Shown in pieces: positions 50,996-58,455 of a stretch of DNA of 64,000 nucleotides (the stretch's first letter is position 1; the number at the start of each line of letters is the position of its first letter). The notes under the pieces were generated by a model. It had not been told where the DNA came from, did not search any database, and saw nothing but the letters and a program-made list of their open reading frames with translations. The stretch lies in assembly GCF_008711155.1 (NCBI RefSeq), contig NZ_VUYQ01000001.1:744001-808000 (forward strand), written 5' to 3'. Source of the DNA: Dechloromonas sp. CZR5. Its GTDB lineage: Bacteria > Pseudomonadota > Gammaproteobacteria > Burkholderiales > Rhodocyclaceae. Made by a program: the position numbers and the translations under genes.

Positions 50996-51844
50996 ATGAA
51001 TCATCGCCCCCTCGGTGGCGCAGGACTCGGCTTTCGTCGGGAGCTGATTGACGAGCTCCGGAACGGCGTTCCGGACGGTATCGATTTCTTCGAACTGGCG
51101 CCGGAAAACTGGGCCGGCATGGGCGGCCGCTCCGCCAGGGATCTGCGCTATTTCACCGAGCGCCATCCCTTCGTCTGTCATGGTCTTTCCCTGTCGCTGG
51201 GCGGGCCGGCGCCGCTGGATGAGGCGCTGCTGCGGCAGATCAGGGCGTTCATGTCCGAGCACGGGATCGGTCTCTATACCGAACACCTGTCCTGGTGCGC
51301 CGACGACAGCCATCTCTACGAATTGCTGCCGATTCCGCTCAGCGAGGATGCCGTGCGCTGGACGGCCGGGCGCATCCGCCAGGCCCAGGACATCCTCGGC
51401 TGCCGGATCGGCATCGAGAATGCTTCGTACTACGTGGCGCCGCCGGGGGCGGAGATGAGCGAGGCGGAATTCATCTCGGCCATCGTTCGCGAGGCGGATT
51501 GCCTGCTGCATCTCGACGTGAACAACATCTACGTCAATAGCCGCAACTTCGGTTTCGATCCCGTGGCCTTCCTGCACGCGCTCCCGCTGGAGCGTACCTG
51601 CTACATCCATGTCGCCGGCCACTATGTCGAGGCGGACGGTTTGCTGGTCGATACGCACGGCGCCGAGGTGATCGATCCGGTCTGGTCGCTGCTGGCCGAG
51701 ACTTATCGGCGTATCGGCAGCGACATTCCCACCTGCCTCGAGCGCGATTTCAACATCCCCGGCCTGCCGCAACTGGCGGCCGAGGTTGGCCAGATTGCCC
51801 GTCTGCAGAAGCAGATGCGCGATGCCGAAAGGCAGGTGGCGTGA
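50996..51844 (+). CDS. MNIO (DUF692) multinuclear iron RiPP-modifying oxygenase
   Basis: Iron enzyme of 282 residues that modifies the Cys residues of the precursor. TIM-barrel metal ligands are seen in order: GAGLGFRREL, FELAPENW, CHGLSLSLGG, TEHLSW, GIENASYY, LLHLDVNNIYVNSRNFGFDP, YIHVAGHY, DTHGAEV and CLERDFNIPG, which include the expected His, Glu, Asp and Asn residues of the tri-iron site of DUF692. GGAG is 7 bases before the ATG. Known as BufB or HvfB in copper-buffering operons. It overlaps the next gene by one base (TGATG). Confidence 0.93.
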   Translation: MNHRPLGGAGLGFRRELIDELRNGVPDGIDFFELAPENWAGMGGRSARDLRYFTERHPFVCHGLSLSLGGPAPLDEALLRQIRAFMSEHGIGLYTEHLSWCADDSHLYELLPIPLSEDAVRWTAGRIRQAQDILGCRIGIENASYYVAPPGAEMSEAEFISAIVREADCLLHLDVNNIYVNSRNFGFDPVAFLHALPLERTCYIHVAGHYVEADGLLVDTHGAEVIDPVWSLLAETYRRIGSDIPTCLERDFNIPGLPQLAAEVGQIARLQKQMRDAERQVA

Positions 51845-52587
51845 TGCAAGCGGATTTCCAGCAATTTCAGCGGGCCTTCGGGAGCCATCTGCGCGATCCG
51901 CATCACGTACCGCGTCCGGCCGGAACGCCGGAACGCCGGGTTGGCGTCTATCGCGAACTGGTATTCAACAACCTGTGCGGTTTCGTCGATAGCTGTTTCC
52001 CGGTTTGCCGCCAACTGCTGGGCGATGCGCGCTGGCGTCGCCTGTGCCGTACTTTCCTGCGCGACTGGCCGATGCACTCGCCCTGGTTCCGCGACATTCC
52101 CCGTGAATTCGTCAGCTATCTCGGCGACGCCGGCATCGCTCAGCCCTTGCCCCGCTGGCTACCCGAACTGGCGCATTACGAGTGGGTCGAACTGGCGGCG
52201 GACGTGATCGACGTGCCATGGCCGGATGCCGATCCGGCGGGTGACCTGATGGAATCTGTCGTGGTGCTGAATCCGGTCTTGATGAATCTGGCCTATTCAT
52301 GGCCGGTCCACCAGATCGGCGAGGACTATCGCCCGCGCAAGCAACAGCCGACCCATCTGCTGGTCTATCGCGACGGCGACGACAAGGTGCGCTTCTCGGA
52401 GATCACGCCGCTTACCGCACACCTGATCGATATCCTGCGCGCGGCCGAAGCACCGACCGGCAGGCAGGCCCTGCTGCGCCTGGCCGACGAACTCGATTAC
52501 CCCGATCCGCAAAAACTGCTCGTTTTCGGCGCCGGGCTGTTCGGCGACCTGCTGCGCCAAGGTGTCATCCTGGGGAGTCAATCATGA
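51844..52587 (+). CDS. MNIO partner protein (DUF2063)
   Basis: Cytoplasmic protein of 247 residues with an N-terminal DUF2063 domain (QFQRAFGSHLRDPHHVPRPAGTPERRVGVYRELVFNNLCGFVDSCFPVCRQLLGDARWRRLCRTFLRDWPMHSPWFRDIPREFVSYL) and a C-terminal part (HLLVYRDGDDKVRFSEITPLTAHLIDILRAAEAPTG) like the RRE-type leader-binding region of HvfC/BufC. It is thought to help the MNIO enzyme bind its substrate. ATG at 51844 or GTG at 51841 are both possible; the former is used. It overlaps the following gene by 4 bases. Confidence 0.92.
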   Translation: MQADFQQFQRAFGSHLRDPHHVPRPAGTPERRVGVYRELVFNNLCGFVDSCFPVCRQLLGDARWRRLCRTFLRDWPMHSPWFRDIPREFVSYLGDAGIAQPLPRWLPELAHYEWVELAADVIDVPWPDADPAGDLMESVVVLNPVLMNLAYSWPVHQIGEDYRPRKQQPTHLLVYRDGDDKVRFSEITPLTAHLIDILRAAEAPTGRQALLRLADELDYPDPQKLLVFGAGLFGDLLRQGVILGSQS

Positions 52588-53132
52588 AGCACTGCCTGCT
52601 GCGAACACTCAAGACCATCGATCTGCTGGGCTTGTGGATCGGCCTGCTCAGCCTGCGCATCCTGCTCGGCTGGGATTTCTTCGAATCCGGCCTGGAAAAG
52701 TTCCACGGCAGCAACTGGTTTGCCGACATCCAGGATCGTTTTCCCTTCCCGTTCAATGTCGTTCCACCGGAAATCAGCTGGCAGATGGCTACCTGGTTTG
52801 AGCTGGCGGGCGGTGTCGCGCTGGTCGTCGGCCTGGCTACCCGGTTTTTTTCAATCTCGCTGATCGTCCTGACCGTGGTTGCCATCGCCGCCGTGCATTG
52901 GCCGGAGGGGTGGAGCAGTTTCGGCGAGCTGATGCAAGGCTATGTCTTTACCGACAACGGGCAGGGAAATTTCAAGCTTCCGACGCTTTTCATTGGTATG
53001 CTGTTGCCGCTGCTGCTGCTCGGCCCCGGTAAATTGTCGATCGATGCCTGGATTCGGCGGCGTTGCAGCGAAAATCCTGCCAATCTCCTGAATACATCGA
53101 CCTCCCTTGTCCGACAAACTGTTAATCGATGA
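52584..53132 (+). CDS. DoxX-family membrane protein (HvfD-like)
   Basis: Inner-membrane protein of 182 residues with four helices. DoxX features are WIGLLSLRILLGWDFFESGLEKFHGSNWF near the start, then WFELAGGVALVVGLATRFFSISLIVLTVVAIAAVHWPEGW and LPTLFIGMLLPLLLLGPGKLSID. It is the usual fourth gene of bufferin/Hvf operons; its role is unknown, possibly in membrane redox support for the modification or in export of the peptide. It overlaps the sigma gene by 26 bases. Confidence 0.9.
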   Translation: MKHCLLRTLKTIDLLGLWIGLLSLRILLGWDFFESGLEKFHGSNWFADIQDRFPFPFNVVPPEISWQMATWFELAGGVALVVGLATRFFSISLIVLTVVAIAAVHWPEGWSSFGELMQGYVFTDNGQGNFKLPTLFIGMLLPLLLLGPGKLSIDAWIRRRCSENPANLLNTSTSLVRQTVNR

Positions 53133-53700
53133 TCAATTCGTCGCAGAAGTCCGCCGCGACATGCTGAAGTTTGCCCAATTGCAACTCCGCGATGCAGCCC
53201 TGGCGGAGGACGCCGTGCAGGAGGCGCTCGTCGCCGCCCTGGCCGGGGAGCGCAGTTTTTCCGGGCGCTCCGCCTTGAAAACCTGGGTGTTCTCGATCCT
53301 GCGCAACAAGATCGTGGATTTGATCCGCGTGCAGTCGAGAACGACCAACGTATCCGCACTGGGGGACGACGAGGCCGATATGGATGCGACCTTTGAAGCG
53401 CTGTTCAAGGACAACGCGCACTGGCGGCCGGAAGCGCGCCCGTTCGGTTGGGGCGACCCGGCCGAAACGCTGCGCGAGGAGCGTTTCTGGGAGGTCTTCG
53501 AAACCTGCCTCAATCATCTGCCGGAGAAGACAGCCCGCGTTTTCATGATGCGCGAGTTCCTGGAATTCGAGACGGACGAAGTCTGCCGTGAATTGAGCCT
53601 TACCGTCAGCAACTGCAACGTGATCCTGCATCGCGCCCGCAACGGCTTGCGCCGCTGTCTGGAGGGGAGCTGGTTTGCACCTGGGGTCAGCGCATGTTGA
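53107..53700 (+). CDS. ECF sigma factor
   Basis: RNA polymerase sigma factor of 197 residues. Region 2 is LQLRDAALAEDAVQEALVAALAGERSFSGRSALKTWVFSILRNKIVDLIR; region 4 is FETCLNHLPEKTARVFMMREFLEFETDEVCRELSLTVSNCNVILHRARNGLRRCL. The region 4 MMREFLEFETDEVCREL is typical of the ECF group linked to zinc-finger anti-sigmas. The TTG at 53107 is the only start that keeps region 2 complete. It is part of the bufferin operon, overlaps doxX and the anti-sigma gene, and likely recognises the promoter at 50.53 kb. Confidence 0.87.
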   Translation: MSDKLLIDDQFVAEVRRDMLKFAQLQLRDAALAEDAVQEALVAALAGERSFSGRSALKTWVFSILRNKIVDLIRVQSRTTNVSALGDDEADMDATFEALFKDNAHWRPEARPFGWGDPAETLREERFWEVFETCLNHLPEKTARVFMMREFLEFETDEVCRELSLTVSNCNVILHRARNGLRRCLEGSWFAPGVSAC

Positions 53701-53900
53701 CCTGCAAGGATGCGACGCGTTTGATGTCGGAGTCACAGGATCGCCCGCTGAGCGTGAGCGAGAAACTGCAACTCGAAGTGCATCTGGCGATGTGTCGCGG
53801 TTGCAGCAACTTCCGCGAACAGATGAATTTCCTGCGCTTGGCCTGCCGCCGCTTCATGCAGCGGCGAAATGGAGACGACGACGGTTCGTCGTCGTCCTGA
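53694..53900 (+). CDS. Zinc-finger anti-sigma factor (zf-HC2)
   Basis: Small soluble protein of 68 residues with MLTCKDATRLMSESQDRPLSVSEKLQLEVHLAMCRGCSNFREQM. His30, Cys34 and Cys37, with Cys4, form the HxxxCxxC zinc motif of ZAS-type anti-sigmas. No membrane helix is present, so release of the sigma factor would be through zinc or redox sensing in the cytoplasm. Its ATG overlaps the sigma stop codon. Confidence 0.87.
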   Translation: MLTCKDATRLMSESQDRPLSVSEKLQLEVHLAMCRGCSNFREQMNFLRLACRRFMQRRNGDDDGSSSS

Positions 53901-53914
53901 CGCAGCCGGGCAGG

Positions 53915-54109
53915 TCAGCCCAGCGACTTCTCGATCGCTTCCAGCAATTTCTGCGCCCGTTCGCGGTTCTTCGCGATAGCCGCGGCACGCGCATCGACGT
54001 CGGCGCTCTCGGCGCGCGATGCTTCCAGCAAGGCCTCATGCGGCGTCATGCCGCCCAGCGCCGCTTCCAGCATGCGTTCGGCTTGTTGGTCGATGTCCTG
54101 CTCAGACAT
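53915..54109 (-). CDS. Small hypothetical helical protein
   Basis: A 64-residue, mostly helical, Glu/Ala-rich protein, starting MSEQDIDQQAERMLEAALGGMTPHEALLEASRAE and ending AIAKNRERAQKLLEAIEKSLG. GGAGAG lies 6 bases before the ATG; a longer start at 54127 adds only MQGEQR. No family recognised. The stop nearly abuts the convergent anti-sigma gene. Confidence 0.6.
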   Translation of the reverse strand: MSEQDIDQQAERMLEAALGGMTPHEALLEASRAESADVDARAAAIAKNRERAQKLLEAIEKSLG

Positions 54110-54151
54110 GCGTTGCTCTCCCTGCATTTCAATGGCTCGGCTTTTTACCAG

Positions 54152-54187
54152 AAAAAAGGCCCTGCGGGTAACGCAGGGCCTTTTTTT
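54152..54187. terminator. Strong bidirectional terminator downstream of phasin gene
   Basis: AAAAAAGGCCCTGCG and CGCAGGGCCTTTTTT form a 15 bp inverted repeat with a GGTAA loop and T-runs on either side; it follows the phasin stop on the minus strand by 17 bases. Confidence 0.92.
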
Positions 54188-54203
54188 CGGCTGAGACCTG
54201 ATC

Positions 54204-54713
54204 TTAGCGCTTGGTCATTGCGGCGATGTTGGCCTGGGTGGCGTCGGCAAACTGCTTGGCCACGGCATTCATGTTGCCAAAGGCCGAGTTGGCGGCAGCA
54301 ACGGCGCTCTGGATGGCGGCCACGGCGCCTTCGGAACCGACCGGAGCAGACTTGGCGGCCAGGTCGACCATCTTGGTGACGGACTTCTGGAATTCGCCGA
54401 ACTGGGCTTCGACCATCTTGGCCAGTTCCTGCTGGGTCTGGCTGGTGATTTCGTAGACCGACTTGCCGTAGGCGACGGCCTTGTCGACGGCCGGCTGGGC
54501 CAGCGACTTCTGGGCGGCGAAAGCGGCTTGCGGATCCTTGGCGGTGAGCACGGTCTGGACGCCGGAGGCGGTGTCTTCCAGGGCGCTGCGGGCGGTGTTC
54601 AGGTTCAGGGCGGCGATACGCTCGGCAGAGGCGAGGGCGGTATTGGCGACGGCCAGCAGGGAGTCTACGGTGGCCTTGTTGGCGGCGGCGAACTGTTCGG
54701 CATTGATGGTCAT
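54204..54713 (-). CDS. Phasin family protein
   Basis: Polyhydroxyalkanoate granule-associated protein of 169 residues (Phasin_2 type). The sequence is nearly all helix: MTINAEQFAAANKATVDSLLAVANTALASAERIAALNLNTARSALEDTASGVQTVLTAKDPQAAF, then PAVDKAVAYGKSVYEITSQTQQELAKMVEAQFGEFQKSVTKMVDLAAKSAPVG. This implies that the cell stores PHA; no phaC is in the window. The protein is expected to be abundant. Confidence 0.92.
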   Translation of the reverse strand: MTINAEQFAAANKATVDSLLAVANTALASAERIAALNLNTARSALEDTASGVQTVLTAKDPQAAFAAQKSLAQPAVDKAVAYGKSVYEITSQTQQELAKMVEAQFGEFQKSVTKMVDLAAKSAPVGSEGAVAAIQSAVAAANSAFGNMNAVAKQFADATQANIAAMTKR

Positions 54714-55000
54714 GGCGGTTCCTAGATGGGGTAATGAATGAAATCAGCGCCAGTATAGAGCACTTTCTGCATAAATTGTGCACTGCAGCAAAATTGCTTT
54801 CGGATGGTGCTCAAGGGACGCAAGCCTTGCCTGGAAATACGGCGTCGTCAGCGGGGTCGATTCGCCCCCGTTTGGTGCGTTGCGGCGTCATCGGGCTTTC
54901 ATGAAGTGCATGGCAGCATCCGAATCGGGACAAACCACGGGTTTCCGGGATGGTTCGCCTTTTGCTTTTTACCAGTCAGTCATTCTGTCCGGAGCCGCAA

Positions 55001-58000
55001 GTGTCCATTCACGTCGCCCTCAATCACGTCACGCACTATTCCTATGACCGCCTGGTCAATCTGGGTCCGCAGATCATTCGTCTGCGTCCCTGCCCGCATT
55101 CCCGGACCCGCATTCTGTCATATTCCCTGAAGATCACGCCGGAAACCCATTTCATCAACTGGCAGCAGGACCCACAGGGCAATTACCTGGCTCGCCTGGT
55201 GTTCCCGGAAAAGACTCGCCAGTTCCGTTTCGAAGTCGATCTGGTGGCCGAGATGTCGGTCATCAATCCTTTTGACTTCTTCCTGGAGCCGCATGCCGAG
55301 GAGTTTCCCTTCCGGTACGAAGACTGGCAGCGCCACGAACTGACGCCTTATCTGTACAAGGTCGCCGGTGGAGCGCTGTTCGACCAATACGTGGCGGGCA
55401 TTTCGCGGGAAAAGAAGCGCAGCGTCGATTTCTTGGTCGCGCTGAACGCCCAGGTACAGCGTGACATCGGCTACACCATCCGGATGGAGCCAGGGGTACA
55501 GATGCCCGAGGAAACGCTGACCAGGAAGACCGGTTCCTGTCGCGACTCGGCCTGGCTGCTGGTGCAGATCCTGCGTCACCTCGGCCTGGCCGCCCGCTTC
55601 GTCTCCGGCTACCTGATCCAGCTGACGCCGGACCTCAAGTCGCTTGACGGGCCGTCCGGTCCGGACGCCGATTTCACCGACCTGCATGCCTGGGCCGAGG
55701 TCTATCTGCCGGGCGCCGGCTGGATCGGCCTCGACCCGACGTCCGGCCTGTTCGCCGGCGAAGGCCATATCCCGCTGGCCTGCACGCCGGAACCGGCCTC
55801 GGCTGCCCCGGTGACCGGTGGCATCGACGAGTGCGAAACCGAGTTCTCGCACCACATGCAGGTCACCCGCGTTTGGGAAGCGCCGCGCGTCACCAAGCCC
55901 TACACCGATGAACAGTGGGCCGAAATCGAAGACCTCGGCCATGCCATCGACACCCGGTTGCAGGATATGGACGTGCGCCTGACCCAGGGCGGCGAGCCGA
56001 CCTTCGTGGCCAGCGACGATCCGGATGGGGACGAGTGGAACACCGCCGCGCTCGGGCCGACCAAGCGCTTCTATGCGGCCGAACTGTTCCATCGGCTACG
56101 TGAAAAATATGCCCCGAATGGCCTGATGCACTTCGGTCAGGGCAAGTGGTACCCCGGTGAGCAGTTACCGCGCTGGTCGCTGAACTGCTTCTGGCGCAAG
56201 GATGGCGAGCCGATCTGGAATGCGCCGTCGCTTTATGCCGACGAACGGAAGGACTACGGTGCCACGGCCGAGCAGGCCGGCCGGTTTCTGAAGCGCGTTG
56301 CCGAGCGTCTGGGGGTGACGGCGGAGCATGTCTTCCCGGCTTACGAGGACGTCTATTACTACCTGTGGCGCGAGCGCCGCCTGCCGGGCAACGTCGATCC
56401 CTTCGATTCGCGGGTCGACGATCCGCTGGAACGCGAACGGCTGATGAAGGTGTTCACGCAGGGCATGACCCACACCGTCGGCTACGTGCTGCCGATCATG
56501 AAGAATGCCCACGACGGTTGGCAGACCGGACCGTGGTTCCTGCGCAGCGAACGCTGCTACCTGTTCCCCGGCGATTCGGCTCTCGGCTATCGCCTGCCGC
56601 TCGATTCGCAACCGTGGACGGCGAAAAGCGACTATCCCTACGTCAATCCGCAAGATGCCGAGATGGCGCAGGCACCGCTGGCCAGCCACGCCGAGTACAT
56701 GGCGGCAGCCATGGGGCAGCGGCCCGGCCGGAGGCCCGCCTCCGCCCGGATGCGCCTGCAGGCGCCGCCCTTTGGCCGGGACGGGCCGGACGGCAAGGGG
56801 CATCCGTGGGAAAAGCCGACCGATACCGTGCCCGGCTTCAAGGAGTCGGCGGCCTGGGTAACCCGCCTCGCCATGTGCGCCGAACCGCGCGACGGCAAGC
56901 TGTACATCTTCATGCCGCCGACGCAGAGGCTGGAGGACTACCTCGAAGTCGTCGCCGCCGTCGAAGCGACGGCCGAGGAAATGCAGATCCCGGTGATCCT
57001 GGAAGGCTACGAGCCGCCAGCCGACCCGCGCCTGACCCATTTCCGCGTCACGCCGGACCCCGGTGTCATCGAAGTCAATATCCATCCGGCCAAAACCTGG
57101 GAGCAACTGGTCGACCAGACCACCCACCTCTACGAGTCGGCCTACTTCACGCGCCTGACCACCGAGAAATTCATGATGGATGGCCGCCATACCGGAACCG
57201 GTGGCGGCAACCATTTCGTGCTCGGCGGCGCCACGCCCAACGATTCCCCCTTCCTGCGCCGGCCGGATCTGCTGCGTAGCCTGATCGCCTATTGGCACAA
57301 CCATCCCAGCCTGTCCTACCTGTTTTCCGGTTTGTTCATCGGCCCGACCAGCCAGGCGCCGCGTATCGACGAGGCGCGCAACGACAGCCTGTACGAGATG
57401 GAAATCGCCTTCAGGCAGATTCCGGCGGCCGGTGCCGGTGTGGCAAATTCGATCCCGCCCTGGCTGGTCGACCGCGTGCTGCGCAACCTGCTGATCGACG
57501 TGACCGGCAACACCCACCGCGCCGAGTTCTGCATCGACAAGCTGTATTCGCCGGACGGCCCGACCGGCCGCCTCGGCCTGCTCGAACTGCGTGCCTTCGA
57601 AATGCCGCCGCACGCCCGCATGTCGCTCGCCCAGCAATTGCTGTTGCGCGCCCTGATCGCCCGCTTCTGGGACGAGCCGTATGCGCCGCAGCGTCTGGCA
57701 CGCTGGGGCACCGAACTGCACGACCGCTTCATGCTGCCGCACTTCGTGGCGCAGGATTTTGCCGACGTGATGGCGGAAATGCAGCAGGCCGGCTTCGCCT
57801 TCAAGCAGGAATGGTTCGCTCCGCATTTTGAGTTTCGCTTCCCGAAGTACGGCGATTTCGCCGTCAAGGGCATCGAGTTCGAACTGCGCCACGCGCTGGA
57901 ACCGTGGCACGTCATGGGCGAGGAGGGGGGCGTCGGTGGCACGGTGCGCTACGTCGATTCCTCGGTCGAGCGCGTCCAGGTCAAGGTCAGGGGCATGGCG

Positions 58001-58378
58001 CCGGATCGCTACGTACTGACCTGCAATGGCGAGCCGGTGCCGCTCACCGCCACCGGCATCAACGGCGAATTCGTCGCCGGCGTACGCTACCGGGCCTGGC
58101 AGCCGGCTTCCTGCCTGCATCCGACCATCGGTGTCCATGCGCCGCTGGTGTTCGATATCGTCGATACCTGGATGCACCGCTCTCTGGGCGGCTGCCAGTA
58201 CCATGTCGCCCATCCGGGCGGCCGCAATTTCGATGTCCTGCCGGTCAATGCCTACGAGGCTGAAAGCCGCCGTCTGGCGCGCTTCTTCCGCTTTGGACAT
58301 ACGCCGGGAACGGTGCGGGCGAAACCGGTAGAAGCCAGCGCCGAGCACCCGTTTACGCTAGACTTGCGGCGTTTTTGA
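55001..58378 (+). CDS. Transglutaminase-DUF2126 fusion protein
   Basis: Large protein of 1125 residues. An N-terminal bacterial transglutaminase-like domain (Bact_transglu_N, VALNHVTHYSYDRLVNLGPQIIRLRPCPHSRTRI) and papain-like core have Cys in KTGSCRDSAWLLVQILRHLGLAARFVSGYLIQL, His in FTDLHAWAEVYLPGAGWIGLDPTSGL, then a long DUF2126 domain (from about residue 300; LTQGGEPTFVASDDPDGDEWNTAALGPTKRFYAAELFHRL...). The GTG at 55001 has GGAG 6 bases upstream; the domain begins right there. It is the first gene of a conserved cluster with a CPA ATP-grasp/alpha-E protein and a small transglutaminase. Peptide ligation or amide chemistry is suspected; the product is unknown. Confidence 0.9.
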   Translation: MSIHVALNHVTHYSYDRLVNLGPQIIRLRPCPHSRTRILSYSLKITPETHFINWQQDPQGNYLARLVFPEKTRQFRFEVDLVAEMSVINPFDFFLEPHAEEFPFRYEDWQRHELTPYLYKVAGGALFDQYVAGISREKKRSVDFLVALNAQVQRDIGYTIRMEPGVQMPEETLTRKTGSCRDSAWLLVQILRHLGLAARFVSGYLIQLTPDLKSLDGPSGPDADFTDLHAWAEVYLPGAGWIGLDPTSGLFAGEGHIPLACTPEPASAAPVTGGIDECETEFSHHMQVTRVWEAPRVTKPYTDEQWAEIEDLGHAIDTRLQDMDVRLTQGGEPTFVASDDPDGDEWNTAALGPTKRFYAAELFHRLREKYAPNGLMHFGQGKWYPGEQLPRWSLNCFWRKDGEPIWNAPSLYADERKDYGATAEQAGRFLKRVAERLGVTAEHVFPAYEDVYYYLWRERRLPGNVDPFDSRVDDPLERERLMKVFTQGMTHTVGYVLPIMKNAHDGWQTGPWFLRSERCYLFPGDSALGYRLPLDSQPWTAKSDYPYVNPQDAEMAQAPLASHAEYMAAAMGQRPGRRPASARMRLQAPPFGRDGPDGKGHPWEKPTDTVPGFKESAAWVTRLAMCAEPRDGKLYIFMPPTQRLEDYLEVVAAVEATAEEMQIPVILEGYEPPADPRLTHFRVTPDPGVIEVNIHPAKTWEQLVDQTTHLYESAYFTRLTTEKFMMDGRHTGTGGGNHFVLGGATPNDSPFLRRPDLLRSLIAYWHNHPSLSYLFSGLFIGPTSQAPRIDEARNDSLYEMEIAFRQIPAAGAGVANSIPPWLVDRVLRNLLIDVTGNTHRAEFCIDKLYSPDGPTGRLGLLELRAFEMPPHARMSLAQQLLLRALIARFWDEPYAPQRLARWGTELHDRFMLPHFVAQDFADVMAEMQQAGFAFKQEWFAPHFEFRFPKYGDFAVKGIEFELRHALEPWHVMGEEGGVGGTVRYVDSSVERVQVKVRGMAPDRYVLTCNGEPVPLTATGINGEFVAGVRYRAWQPASCLHPTIGVHAPLVFDIVDTWMHRSLGGCQYHVAHPGGRNFDVLPVNAYEAESRRLARFFRFGHTPGTVRAKPVEASAEHPFTLDLRRF

Positions 58379-58455
58379 CCCAGAATAAACGCGCCAGGCG
58401 CACATCCGGGCCGGAGGAACGATCTTCCCGGCCCGACTGTGCCGGATAAGGCTCA

